From: Delphinapterus leucas
Lineage: Eukaryota; Chordata; Mammalia; Artiodactyla; Monodontidae
NCBI RefSeq assembly: GCF_002288925.2
Contig: NW_022097999.1
Span: 16,237,285-16,301,284 of the forward strand
Direction: 5' to 3'
DNA length: 64,000 nucleotides
Part shown: positions 1-11,289 of the stretch, piece by piece
Position numbering within the stretch: the first letter of the stretch is position 1
Layout: each line of letters opens with the position of its first letter
Notes under the pieces: model-generated
Database searches by the model: none
Told to the model about the DNA's origin: nothing
What the model saw: only the letters and a program-made list of their open reading frames with translations
Program-made: the position numbers and the translations under genes

Positions 1-1140
1 CCAAATGGATTAAAGACCTAAATGTAAGACTGGACACTATAAAACTCTTAGAGGAAAACACAGGAAGAACACTCTTTGACATAAATCACAGCAAGATCTT
101 TTTTGATCCACCTCCTAGAGTAATGGAAATAAAAACAAAAATAAACAAATGGGACCTAATGAAACTTAAAAGCTTTTGCAAAGCAAACTACAAACACAAC
201 GAAAAGACAACCCTCAGAATGGGAGGAAATGTTTGCAAATCAATCAACATACAAAGAATTAATCTCCAAAATATACAAAGAGCTCATGCAGCTCAATATT
301 AAAAAAACAAACAACCCAATCCAAAACTGGGCAGAAGACCTAAACAGACATTTCTCCAAAGAAGACATACAGATGGCCAGGAAGCACATGATAAGCTGCT
401 CAACATCACTAATTATTAGAGAAATGCAAATCAAAACTACAATGAGGTATCCCTTACACCAGTTAGAATGGGCATCATCAGAAAATCTACAAACAACAAA
501 TGGTGGAGAGGGTGTGGAGAAAAGGGAACCCTCTTGCACTGTTGGTGGGAATGTAAACTGATACAGCCACTATGGATAAAAGTATGAAGCTTCCTTAAAA
601 AACTAAAAATAGAATTACCCTATGACCCAGCAATCCCACTACTGGGCATATACCCAAAGAAAACCATAATTCAAAAAGACACATGCACCCCAATGTTCAC
701 TGCAGCACTATTTACAATAGCCAGGTCATGGAAGCAACCTAAATGCCCATCGACCGATGAATGGATAAAGAAGATGTGGCACATATATACAATGGAATAT
801 TACTCAGCCATAAAAAGGAACGAAATTGGGTCATTTGTAGAGACATGGATGGGTCTAGAGACTGTCATACAGAGTGCAGCAAGTCAGAAAGAGAAAAACA
901 AGTATCGTATATTAACGCATATTATGTGGAACCCAGAAAAGTGGTACAGATGAACGGGTTTGCAGGGCAGAAATAGAGACACAGATGTAGAGAACAAACG
1001 TATGGACACCAAGGGCGGGAAGCGGCAGGGCTGGTGGTGGTGGTGTGATGAATTGGGCGATTGGGATTGACATGTATACACTGGTGTGGATAAAACTGAT
1101 GACTAATAAGAACCTGCTGTATAAAAAATTAAATAAAATT
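1..1140 (+). repeat. L1 LINE, 3' part (ORF2 end and 3' UTR)
   Basis: The sequence matches the familiar L1 ORF2 C-terminal region: the 'tggattaaagacctaaatgtaag' block at the start, then the region around 690-950 coding QPKCPSTDEWI...YTMEYYSAIK. A 3' UTR follows and ends in an A-rich tail at about 1135. The frame is broken, so it is a dead copy. It runs off the left edge of the window. Confidence 0.9.
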
Positions 1141-1149
1141 CAAAATTTC

Positions 1150-2245
1150 AGAAAATTACCGTTTTTAAACCACCCTAGTAACAACTAATTTAGGCAAAAA
1201 ACAGCAACACATGTTGGGTGGAAGACTGTTGGGAAATGAAATATCCATACAGTCTCAAAGTATCATCCCACAGATTCTTTATTAATTACAAAGGGGAAAA
1301 GGTACTTTTATAATGGAAAATTATGGTAGACAACATCTTAATAAATGATTTATTTTAACATAATCAATAAAGGAACAAATGGACTTCTTGTGGCTCCTGA
1401 TAAGATAAACTCAAAAGAATACAGTATCACCTGTGTAGCATTCCTGCTAAAAAATATTTAACTTGAATCTAATCATTAGGAAACAATCAGACAAATCCAA
1501 ATTGAGAAATCTACAAAACAACTGGCCTAGGTTTTTTTAAAAATGCCACTGTTATAAAAGAAAAAAGAGAAAAAAAGCAGGGGCTAAGGAACTCTCCTAG
1601 TCAAGAGATATGACATTAAGAAGCAATGCATGGGGCTTCCCTGGTGGCACAGTGGTTGGGAGTCCACCTGCCAATGCAGGGTACGCAGGTTCATGCCCCG
1701 GTCTGAGAAGATCCCACATGCCGCGGAGCGGCTGGGCCGCTGAGCCATGGCCGCTGGGCCTGCGCGTGCGGAGCCTGTGCTCCGCAGCGGGAGAGGCCAC
1801 AACAGTGAGAGGCCCACGTACCGCAAAAAAAAAAAGAAAGAAAAAGAAAAAAAGCAATGCATAATCCTTAAATGGATTTTGGAACAAAAAAAGAAGCTCT
1901 ATGAAATACATTAATGGGACAACTGGGAAACTTGTATATGGACTGTATATTGTATAACAGTATTGTGTCATGTTAAACTTCCTATGTGTGACCACTGTAC
2001 TGTAGTTACAACGGTGAATATTCTAGTTCTCAGAAGCTTCAAGCTGAAATATTTAGGAGTGAACTGTTACAATGTCTGTAACTCCCAAATAGTCCAGCCA
2101 AATTATAATTATAAGTTAAATGTAGCAAAATGTTAACAGCTGGCGAATCCTTGTGAAAGGTGTATGGGTGTTCATTGTATACTCTTCCTGAAACTTTTCT
2201 GTAGTTTTTATACTCAAAATAAAAAGCTGGGAAAACAAAGGATTT
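1150..2245 (+). repeat. Older L1 3' UTR relic, split by a SINE
   Basis: The right end (about 2150-2240) has the pattern of old L1M 3' ends: a 'tgtatactcttcctgaaacttttctgtag' type block and an 'aataaaaagctggg' terminus. The middle is interrupted by the SINE at 1632-1852. The left boundary is uncertain. Confidence 0.5.
1632..1852 (+). repeat. CHR-type tRNA-derived SINE (short form)
   Basis: It begins gggcttccctggtggcacag, with a tRNA-like A box and a B box (ggttcatgcccc). It ends with the short-form tail (gaggcccacgtaccgc) and a long A-rich stretch. The flanking repeat agcaatgcat occurs at 1622-1631 and 1853-1862. Confidence 0.95.
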
Positions 2246-2880
2246 TTTCTTTTAAAAAACCCTTTTTAAAGGACAAATGAGAGATTCAATGGATCTGTCA
2301 GGACCTTCCTCACCATCAGGCAATATCAGAGGCTATTGGTGCCTCTGTGGAACTGGACGGCAGGGAAGCTCTCCTTCACAGGAGAGCTTTGTACAGTGGT
2401 CTTCAAACTATCATGGTTTCCCTTCCTTCAATTACATTACAGAGAACTTGAATCTTTTGCCTGTGTCTGTCAGTATCTGTCCATCCATCACAGTCCTTCT
2501 TGTGAAAATGATGCCATGGACTTGTTTGGAGATGTAACCACTCTCTAATAATCTGTCTACCTTTTGGAAAATAATCCAAAACAATTAACTTTAAAAACTG
2601 AGAACTATCTATAGTTACACAATATAAAATAAAATTACACTAAAATTTTCACAACTCCAACTTTCCAGGATAAAAAGTTTGACACACATTTTGCACAAAA
2701 ATTTGTTTTAAAGTTGTGTTTAAGCAAACATAGCATTTCTAACAAGATCGAAACAAACTACATCTATTATATAGTGTAACACTATATTTGTGCTTTTAAC
2801 TTCAAAAATCAAAACTACTGTAAGAGATCATTCTATATCTCTTCTTATATTCTTACACCAAAAAGAAAAGTCTTGAAAAT
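2246..2880. other. HSD17B12 intron 2 sequence, no recognised element
   Basis: This is AT-rich single-copy-looking sequence next to exon 2. Short open frames at 2277-2537 have no recognisable product. I see nothing else in it. Confidence 0.5.
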
Positions 2881-2887
2881 TACCTAC

Positions 2888-2934
2888 CTCTTCTGCATAT
2901 GATTTTCCAATTCCATCAGTACTACCCGTGACAA
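2888..2934 (-). CDS. HSD17B12: HSD17B12 coding exon 2 (cofactor-binding glycine motif)
   Basis: This 47-base exon is too short to show as a long reading frame. On the minus strand a polypyrimidine tract and CTCAG precede it, and a GTAGGTA donor follows it. With the single G left by exon 1 it reads VVTGSTDGIGKSYAEE, residues 54-69. It holds the TGxxxGIG motif of classical SDR enzymes, which binds the NADP(H) pyrophosphate in the first beta-alpha unit of the Rossmann fold. Splice phase, reading frame and family sequence all agree, so I am confident of it despite its size. It ends on a codon boundary, so exon 3 should start in phase 0 beyond the left edge of the window. The active-site Ser-Tyr-Lys residues lie in later exons, outside this window. 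Confidence 0.95.
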
Positions 2935-3033
2935 CTGAGAAAAGAAAAAAGTAACAGTTTAGTTTAAGAATTACAATGTAGAACTGATCACAATTAGGAC
3001 CCACCAATTAGACACAAGAAGACCTGTGTAATA

Positions 3034-3269
3034 CAGTTGACCCTTGAACAACATGGGTTTGAACTGCAAGGGTCCACCTATACGCGGATATTTTTTCCAA
3101 TAAATACATACTACAGTACTACACGATCCAAGGTTGGTTGAATCCACAGATGCAAAACCTCGGATGCAAGATCCAGATACTGAGAGCCAAATGTAAAGTT
3201 ATACTTGAATTTCCAACTGTATGGAGGGTCCATGCCCCTAACCCCCCCATGCTGTTCAACGGTCAATTG
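3034..3269. mobile_element. Tigger-type (Tc1/mariner) non-autonomous DNA transposon
   Basis: The two ends are inverted copies: cagttgacccttgaacaaca at the left and the complement of caattgaccgttgaacagca at the right. A TA dinucleotide flanks each side (3032-3033 and 3270-3271), the target duplication of mariner-like elements. It has no transposase frame, so it is a 236-base MITE-like relic. Confidence 0.9.
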
Positions 3270-3329
3270 TACTTGATGTAAAAGATGGAGCAATTACCAG
3301 TGGCTCAAATTTAGGAATGAATACCCATG

Positions 3330-3757
3330 ACAATGGCTAAAATTTAAAAGATTGCAATACCAAGTGTTGACAAGGATGTGGAGCAACTAGAACTCTCATA
3401 CATTGCTGGTGGCACTGTAAATTGACACAGTCATTTTGGAAAAACGATTTTACATTATGTCCAGAAATAAATGTGTGCCTATCTATGACTTAACAATTTC
3501 TAAGAGGTAATAGGCATCATGTTACCAAAACAATGTCCATGGTAGCTTTATTTACGTATAGTTGGTAAACATGCCCAAATAATAAACTACAAGAGAATGA
3601 GTAAGTAAATTATGATATATTAACACAGTACGCAATGAGAAGCCCGCTCACTGCTAAGAAGAGTAGTCCCTGCTCGCCTCAACTAGAGAAAGCCTGCGCA
3701 CAGCAACAAAGACCCAACACAGCCAAAAATAAATAAAAATAAATTTAAAAAAAAATC
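3330..3757 (+). repeat. Old L1 relic followed by a SINE 3' end
   Basis: Positions 3340-3600 resemble a diverged L1 3' region ('gacaaggatgtggagcaactagaactct'). Positions 3631-3757 match only the last third of the long CHR-type SINE (gagaagcccgc...gacccaacacagccaaaaat), so that SINE is 5'-truncated. Confidence 0.7.
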
Positions 3758-3759
3758 CT

Positions 3760-4380
3760 GGATAGCTCAGAATATGCCAGGACTAGAGATTATTAAATTT
3801 GCCTAAGGGATATCAAACCTTCCTTTTCCAGATTCTCCAGTTTTTGGAGTTTGTAATGGGTACTGTTAGAGCACCAACCACATCCTCCCTTCCAGCACAG
3901 AGGTCTTCAGGCAATCCTCTTGCCAGAAGTGTTATCTGCTGTCAGCTCACAAGTGAGCATCTCCCAGGAACTGCCCTGAGCCAAAGGGAGCTGCCTTGCC
4001 CAAGGTTACAGCTCCTCCCCTGGACAGTACTGGTCCACACAAAGATCCAGCTCCCTTAAGCATCACTTAAGCATCTCTGAAGCACCATCCCAGGTTCAGA
4101 GCTTCCCATGGGATCAGGTTTGACTCCTGCATCACAGTTTGACATCTCCCTCTGCCCTACCCGGCTTCCTTTGCTTCCTCACAGGTGCTCTTCCTGAGAG
4201 CATCCCCCAAAACACCTCCCACATACACACATCTCACTGTCCAAGTTTATTTCCTGATGAACTACTGACAGCCTACAGTCAAGCTCCTTCTTTTTAAAGT
4301 GATTTTATTTATGTCTAATACATAACTTAGTCCAAAAAAGATAACAGTTACAAATTTTTAGGCCAAAAATACCAAGACTG
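3760..4380. other. Unassigned sequence
   Basis: This is moderately GC-rich sequence with an 86-codon open frame (3799-4059) that resembles no family I know. It may be an old repeat; nothing firm can be said. Confidence 0.3.
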
Positions 4381-4579
4381 GGGCTTCCCTGGTGGCGCAG
4401 TGGTTGAGAGTCCGCCTGCCGATGCAGGGGACACGGGTTCGTGCTCCGGTCCAGGAAGATCCCACATGCCGCGGAGCGGCTGGGCCTGTAAGCCATGGCC
4501 GCTGAGCCTGCACGTCCGGGGCCTGTGCTCCACAACTGGAGAGGCCACAACAGTGAGAGGCCCACGTACCACAAAAAAA
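4381..4579 (+). repeat. CHR-type SINE (short form)
   Basis: It starts gggcttccctggtggcgcag and has the B box ggttcgtgctcc. It ends ccacgtaccac followed by A residues. The A tail is short, and I could not identify clear target duplications. Confidence 0.95.
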
Positions 4580-4864
4580 CAGGACTTTACCCCTATCCTT
4601 CTGCACCTTCCTATTCCATCCCCAGAAGCAACCATTTTCATTGCTTTTAATGGTTTTTCCTTATCTTTACATGTTCTAAATCCTATGTTACACTGTAATT
4701 TCCTGATTCATCAATATATTACTTGACTCATTAGGGTTGATGAGAACTTTTACTCCCTTTATATTTTCCCCATCCTTCCAATGAAGTTATATCACAAGAT
4801 TCTGTCACTTGTCAGTGTTTACCTTATTGTAATACTGCAACTCAATTCTGATATTAACCACCCA

Positions 4865-5600
4865 TAGTTAGTACAGATCCCACAGGTGAAAGACATGGTC
4901 CCCAGCAAAACTGCCCACAACACAGGCACCAGCCACAAGTTCAGGGGTCCCTAGGCCACCAACACTTGTGACTACTTGGCTACAAAGTTCCCGGTTCCCA
5001 TAACTCCTCAGGTTCAATAATTCACTAGAATGACTCACAGACCTCAGGATAACTTACAGTTCATGATTACAGCTTTATAATAAAGGATACAAATCAGGAC
5101 CAACCAAATGAATAAGCCACTTAGGGCAAGGTCAAGGGTGATCCCAAATGCAGAGCTTCCATGCCCTCTCTGAATCAGGGCAGGTCATCCCCCGACCCTC
5201 ACCCAGCACATCAATGTGTTCACCCACTAGGAAGAATCTACATCAAGTTTCAGGGTCCAGAGTTTTCACTGGGTTTCATTACAAAGGCATGGCTGACTGA
5301 ACCATTGGTCACAGGACTGAACTCAATCTCCAACCCCCACCCCGCTTCCCTCCCCAGAGGTTGGAAGGTTAAGTTGGTATCACAAGGCTCAAAGCTCCAA
5401 TCTTCTAATCACATGGTTGGTGTTTCTGGCAGGACCAGCCCCCATCCTGAAGCTCTGTACAGTCCCAATTTGAGTGATTTCATTAGTATAAACTACCAGA
5501 GCCCACCATAAATAACAAAGACACTCCTATCACTTAGGAAATTCCAAGGATCTAGATGCTCCCTCCCAGAAACAAAGGTCAGTCAAATTCTTTATTATAC
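4865..5600 (-). repeat. Ancient LTR relic (ERVL-like), antisense
   Basis: It contains blocks I recognise from a common old mammalian LTR: 'caggttcaataattcactagaatg', 'aatcacatggttggtgtttctgg' and 'tcacttaggaaattccaagg'. The family assignment is from memory and uncertain. There is no coding potential. Confidence 0.5.
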
Positions 5601-6088
5601 AACAATTACTGTGGCTAGAAAAATATATTATCCACTAGTGAATCAAACAGTATAGAATTACATTCTCTTTCCTAATCAACGTTTTTGTTCTCCTGGAATT
5701 AAAATTGCCTTTTTATTGCATTTGCATAGTTTTCTTTTTAAATTTTCCCCCAGTCTCTAACAGCCCCTCGATATAATTTTCCACATGATCAACCCCATCA
5801 ATTTGTTCCATTACTTTTTTTTTTTTTCCCCTTAAAGATCGCCTTCACAGAGCACTCCAGCTTTCATCCTACTCCAACCTGGAATACTCTGTGGCACAGC
5901 TATTGTTCTAGAACATAATCTTGGGAATTCCCTTAGACTGTCTCTCCTGGGTTGAAGCTCTTCTTTTCTAGATCTTGTTCTATTCCCTCATTATGCAGCA
6001 CATCTAGCTTCCCAAGAAAGGATGCATGAAGATACATTTTGTAAACATTTTAAAAGCAAATTTTAGATTTTAAAATAAGTTTTAGACT
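5600..6088. other. Unassigned AT-rich sequence
   Basis: It includes a T15 run near 5820. I recognise no gene or repeat family. Confidence 0.3.
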
Positions 6089-6187
6089 TACCAAAAAAAA
6101 AAAAAAGTGAAGATAATACAGATACACCAAGATAATCCCTATACACCAAAAAAAAAAAAAAAGTGAAGATAATCCCTATACACCAAG
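6089..6187. repeat. Tandem duplication containing A-runs
   Basis: The block 'accaaaaa...aaagtgaagataat' occurs twice, and 'gataatccctatacaccaag' also occurs twice. This is a local imperfect duplication with a period of roughly 50 bases, probably by replication slippage across the A-runs. Confidence 0.8.
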
Positions 6188-6455
6188 CCAGTTTATCCTA
6201 TTACTAACATCTTACATTAGTATGGTACATTTGTCACAATTAATGAACCAATTATGATACATTATTATTAACTAAAGTTCATATTTTTTCAGACTGTCTT
6301 GTGACTGAGTGTCCTTCTGTTGTAGGATGCCATCCAGAATATCATAGTAAATTTGGTTATCACGTCTCTTCGTGTGACAGTTTGAAGCAAATTTTTTTAC
6401 ATTTTTATATCTTTAAAAATAAAGTCTATTTCTAACTTCACACATAATAGTTTAA
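6188..6455 (-). repeat. Probable old L1 3' UTR relic, antisense
   Basis: The segment around 6290-6390 ('gtaggatgccatccagaatatcatagta', 'gttatcacgtctcttcgtgtgacagttt') resembles antisense L1M 3' UTR. It appears to be interrupted by the LTR at 6460-6869. Confidence 0.45.
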
Positions 6456-6459
6456 CTAG

Positions 6460-6869
6460 TGTGGACAAAGAAGGTCGCCTGCCATATCAGTAAACAACGG
6501 ATGTTGAGGCCATCAAGCCACAGCCACCCCCAAGTGTGCACCCTGAGGGGGTTCAGGATGGAGAGAAACAGGATACTGGCCTTTTAGGGTGCATATCAAA
6601 GGAATGACTTCAATAAACACAGTCTCTTGCATCTTCCCATACATGGAAAAGTGCTAAATTCATTAACTGGAGAAGTCTGGTTTTCTTTAATTAACAGCAA
6701 TCTTTTGATTACTTGGTTTTCTTGCGAAAACTCCTATGTAACCCGTCTCCTCCCTTACCTCCCTCAGTGCTATTTGAGAGGCTGTCTCCTGGGCTTAAGT
6801 CCTCAGTATGTCCACCAAATAAAATATAATTTTCAACTTTTAGGTTGTGCATTTGTTTTTAAGTCGACA
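6460..6869 (+). repeat. Solo LTR of an endogenous retrovirus (class I type)
   Basis: The 410-base element starts TGTGG and ends CGACA (TG...CA). A perfect 4-base target duplication, CTAG, flanks it (6456-6459 and 6870-6873). A polyadenylation signal (aataaa) lies about 50 bases before the 3' end. There is no internal viral sequence, so it is a solo LTR left by recombination. Four-base duplications are typical of gammaretrovirus-like elements. Confidence 0.9.
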
Positions 6870-6873
6870 CTAG

Positions 6874-7960
6874 GTATGGAATTCTAAACAGATCACTTTT
6901 AACAAAAAATTAAAAACAACTCTCCATTGCACCAGTGTTGTTTAAAAAGAATGTTTCACCATTCTGATTTCAGACAATTTGCAAATGAACTTTTTGGTCA
7001 CTGGGGCTTTTAGGATTGTTACTTAATCTTTAGGACTCTGTCCTGGTAACAGAGCTTGGGCTGGGTGCTTTTCCATTCATTGGTGCTGATGGGCCTGAAA
7101 ATCCATGATCTTCCATTCTGGCAATTTTCTTATGTATTAATTCTTTGATAATTTCTTCACATTCTTCTCTAGAATTTCCATTAATCAGAGTTCAGACTGT
7201 AAGAGTTTCTCTATGAATGTTATTTTTCTTCTTGTTTACTTTCCTGGAAATTTCTTCAATTTTTATCTTCCAAATGTTCTACTGACTTTTTAAACTTAAG
7301 TTGTCAATCTTTTAATTTTGAAGAGCTCTTCTGTATTCTGATTGCTCTTTCTCTTTTTAAAGCAGCAGTTTACTCTTATTATAAATCCACTATCTTCTCT
7401 TATCTCTGAGGACATTAATTAGACTTTGTTTACATATTTATACTTTCTTCTACTCTTTTATTCTGTTTCCTCTAAGTTCCTTTTGATTGTTTTGGTCTCT
7501 CTCATCTTGGAGGCAATAACATGGCAATTAGTGTACACGGGTGGGATGACTATGCTGTGACTCCCACTACAGGGTAATCGATGGGCAAACCAGCTTTTTG
7601 ATTAGGGAATCCACAAGTCAGTATCTGCATTTTCCCTAGGACCCTTCAGTATCTCTTAAGCATTTCCCAAATTCCAGTCTTCTGGCTGCTGGGTAGTTGG
7701 GCAGCTGTTAGTCTGTAGACTTTTCACCTAACCCCCGTTCTCAGTCTCATATCTCACCTCTGCCCTCCTCTGTGCCCAATTTTCTGGAGTCTCAAGCACA
7801 TCTGGTTCAGTGCCCTTCCCCATCCCTGTCTTTTGAGGTACCTGATAACTTGTAATTCCTGTGCTTTTCTGGGGTGCACAGCAAACTTGCTTGCTTCCCA
7901 ATGGTGGACCATCCATGAGCACTCAGGTGTCGGCTCGGTGAGGTAAGTTATCACTCTTCC
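6874..7960 (-). repeat. Probable old LINE relic
   Basis: T-rich sequence around 7080-7500 ('tgatgggcctgaaaatccatgatcttcc', 'tttggtctctctcatcttggagg') resembles antisense ancient LINE 3' sequence. Boundaries and family are uncertain. Confidence 0.35.
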
Positions 7961-9024
7961 AACTTCATTTGCTGTGACTGGGGATGAGGGATTTCAGAAG
8001 TTCCCTAGTTTCATCAAAATGGTGCTTTCTGTTCCTTATTCTCCTAATTATTAGAGAGGATTTCCAAGAGATAAAAGGCTAGAAATACTGTTACTTGGCT
8101 ATTTTAAAACTGGAAGTCCCCCAAGGTCCCTCTTAAACATTTTAAAGGAGACTAAGTTGAGAATACATACTAAACACACTTCTCAAAAGATTTAGCTTTA
8201 TGCTCCCAACAAGAACATTTTTTCCTATCATCTGCTATTAACTGTCAAATTTAAAGCAAACTAACACTTTTTAGAAACTTATGTGTATGACTACAGAGAA
8301 TAAAATGATGTATAAGACCCACTGCGGTTATTAGGTGTTCCATAAATCACCCATTTCACGGTTAAGACTTCAAATATTAAACAGAAATAATATGACTTTA
8401 AATTGTATAAATATTAAAAAATTTTTAATTGTATAAATATTAAAAATTTAGCCTCTGATCTTTTTAGATAGATAAAAATATCACTTTTCCATATTCTGAT
8501 AATTCTCAAAACCAAATGCAGAACTGTATAGTTACACATAAGTCAGATACTGCCTCACAAGTATGTTTTTTTCCTGAGAAAATAGAAAAGTATAAAAATT
8601 ATTTTTATGGGCACAAAGAAACAAAAAATAAAATTGGACACCAGAGCCTCCTTTATTCATCTCTGTAAGCACCACTGCAGTTCTATAATAATCAGAGTCA
8701 TGTACAATGGCCAGGCAATGGGGGATCAAGTATCATTTCCCCATCAAAGGAAGTGACAAATTCTTTACTTCTCTAAGTCATATGATAGGTAATATCTTTG
8801 AAATAATGTACAGACACAATCAAGTCATCTGTCAAACTTTACTCACTCATAAAAGTTTTACTTGATGCCAAAAAATAATAAATTTGTTTATTTAAGACAG
8901 GGAGGATGGGGACAAGGATTATCCTGCCTTTGCTTTTAAAGATATATTCTTTGCTTTAAAGCTACATACCTTCCAACAGTAGTAGCAGAGACAGCAGCTC
9001 ATAGTTGGATAGAAAAAAAATCCT
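7961..9024. other. Unassigned intronic sequence
   Basis: AT-rich. A short local duplication of 'aattgtataaatattaaaaa' occurs at about 8400-8452. No gene or repeat family was recognised. Confidence 0.35.
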
Positions 9025-9190
9025 TGGGTCTTCCCTGGTGGCGCAGTGGTTAAGAATCCGCCTGCCAATGCAGGGGACACGGGTTTGAGCCCTGGTCCGG
9101 GAAGATCCCACATGCAGCGGAGCAACTAAGCCCGTGCGTCACAACTACTGAGTCTGCGCTCTAGAGCCCACAAGCCACAACTACTGAAGC
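9025..9190 (+). repeat. CHR-type SINE (long form, truncated)
   Basis: It has the tRNA-related head (gggtcttccctggtggcgca, B box gggtttgagccc) and the start of the tRNA-unrelated body. It breaks off after 'ccacaactactgaagc'. Confidence 0.9.
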
Positions 9191-10270
9191 TAATTAAAGC
9201 GTACCTTAAATCAAAAGTCTTTTGGCAGTTGTTCTGGGGCATTGGGGAAATACAGGGAAGAGGTTACTATTTTTTACTCTTCTTACTGTTGGTATTTTTT
9301 AACTGTGTGCTTGTATTGCCTTTCCAAAAACAGAAGTCCTTTCCTACCAGCAATAGAAAGATGGTGTAAACTGATCCAGCAGGTTCTTCATCTATTCCAG
9401 TTTTCCAAAAATCAGTGTAGCACTGCTTAAGTCAGTGTTTCCTAAGGTCACCTAATACATTCTTAAAACTGATTTTTAAAAAATTAAATTTAATAGAAAT
9501 CTTAATTACTGGACTATTTACTTAACTACTTGATTATTGTAAAAGACTACCAGTTTCAATAAATATAGATTAGTGTAAAATATGTAAAAAAACCATTAAC
9601 ATTTTAAAATATTCATCAATGCAGTACCTAAGATCATTTCTTGGTAGGTCTTTTGAGAAACATGATCTAAGCACTATCACCCTGATATACCTACCACCTT
9701 GCAATGAAAACCAAATGAAACAAAGACCAGCTTCCAAATTAGAAATACTGCTTGTTTTTTGCATTTTCTTAAGATGAAAAAAATTAAGCACTCATAGCCA
9801 CACCAAAAGATGATGCCATGTGCAAAAGCAATCCTGGGGACCCATTCTTCTTATGTTATGTACACACACGGGCCAGAGCCTGCTGTCTTCCTCAGTACCC
9901 ATCCTTCCCTTCCTTCTTTGCAGCAATCGTGGCCTGGAATACAACCTCCCTAGCAGCTAGGTGTGGCCATGGGATTAAATCTTGAAAATAAGATGCAGTG
10001 TTGTGAGGGACTTTGAGAAAGGCTGCTTAAAGGAGTGACTCAGCAGGGAGAGGCCCCTTTCTGCCCATCGTCTAGCCAATTCAAAAAATGATGGCTGTAG
10101 CTCCAGCAGTCTTGAACCAGGAAGTAACCTTGAGGGTAGAAGCCATGGGCTAAGATGAAGGAACATACTCGTAGAAATCAAGGTTTTTCATGACTCCATG
10201 GAATTTCTATGCCAGGTTTTTTTTTCAGCCAATCAGTTCTTTTTTTATTAACTGCTTACCACAGAGAATC
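9191..10270. other. Unassigned intronic sequence
   Basis: AT-rich sequence without recognisable repeats or genes. The open frame at 9975-10181 (minus) has no recognisable product. Confidence 0.35.
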
Positions 10271-10287
10271 AAACATACACAAAAAGT

Positions 10288-10417
10288 GGGAATTCCCTGG
10301 CAGTCCAGTGGTTAGGACTCCGAGCTTCCACTGCAGGGGGTGCAGGTTTGATCCCTCGTTGGGAAACTAAGATCTTGCATGCTGCGAGGAGTAGCCAAAA
10401 AAAAAAAAACAAAAACC
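10288..10417 (+). repeat. tRNA-derived SINE ('gggaattccctggc' form)
   Basis: It begins gggaattccctggcagtcca, has the B box ggtttgatccc and ends in an A-rich tail. The target duplication aacatacacaaaaagt flanks it at 10272-10287 and 10418-10433. Confidence 0.95.
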
Positions 10418-10661
10418 AACATACACAAAAAGTCTGTCTGGTCTTCTTTAAACTGGGTGAAAAATAAATAAACTTCTATATTGTTAAAGTGACTATTACA
10501 GGGCCAGAAAAGCAAGAGTAAGCTGTCAGTAAATTGTTAAAACAAAATATTTAATATTGATAAAATAAATATTCACATCTTGAGGTACAGGGAAGCCATT
10601 CTGGCTTATATATGAGTTAACTTGAATTTTAGTTTAACTGGAACAGCCTGTTTGTGGCCTA

Positions 10662-11057
10662 TGAAACACACACTGTACATCTGCTTTAATTATTAAAGAA
10701 AAGGGCGCACTGACGAGAAGTAAAGAATGTCCACATTAAAAATAAAGATTACCTGTCTCCCTTCCTGGGATGCCAATGCTGGTGCTCCTTTGATGATAAG
10801 GCTCCCTTCGCCAAGGCCATACTGACTCACCGTGTACATGCTGGTCGTTTTTTTGGAAACCTTGAAGAAATGTATCCCTAAGTTGTTTAATGTTCTCTCT
10901 TCTGACAAGATATAAAACCATACTGAAAACCAGGCTTCTCAGGAGCAGTTTCTCAAGAGTTATCTGAAGGCTGTTTTCCCAGCTATAGTTCTCGGTTCAG
11001 TTCAAATAAAACTCTTTTTCTAGTCTCATTACTGATTGTTTATTATTTTCATCGACA
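10662..11057 (+). repeat. Probable solo LTR (class I type)
   Basis: The 3' half looks like an LTR end: a promoter-like 'gatataaaacc' and the polyadenylation block 'caaataaaactcttt'. The terminus is 'atcgaca'. The left end is placed at a TG by analogy, and I could not show a target duplication. Confidence 0.55.
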
Positions 11058-11289
11058 CTATTCACATCATTATAAGACTATTTGCTCAAGGTACTTCATT
11101 GATATTATTCAGTTAATTCTCACAACAGCTCTCACCCTAGTCTAAGCTATCATCCCAACACACAAGGACTTGTGCAATGACCCTTTCAGTTCCTTCCCGC
11201 TTGATTCATGCAATACACAGCTAAGAATTATCTTTCTCAAACACCATTTTTATGATCTCATTCTTCTGTCAAGAAGCAACAATATTTCC

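Noticed and set aside
229..953. L1-like protein fragments at 229-561 and 693-953 (also 58460-58672 and 62196-62453)
   Set aside because: These are broken remnants of L1 ORF2 with stops and frameshifts. They are annotated as repeats rather than as genes.
1597..1995. Open frames of 84-132 codons over 1597-1995, and similar ones at 4305-4726, 14818-15267, 23793-24080, 29713-30000, 48415-48774, 48978-49280 and 59398-59719
   Set aside because: All lie in the GC-rich tRNA-derived SINEs and repeat the same peptides in each copy. They reflect SINE composition, not genes.
3034..3269. Considered as a structured RNA or regulatory hairpin because of its inverted ends
   Set aside because: The inverted ends with TA flanks are fully explained by a Tigger-type transposon.
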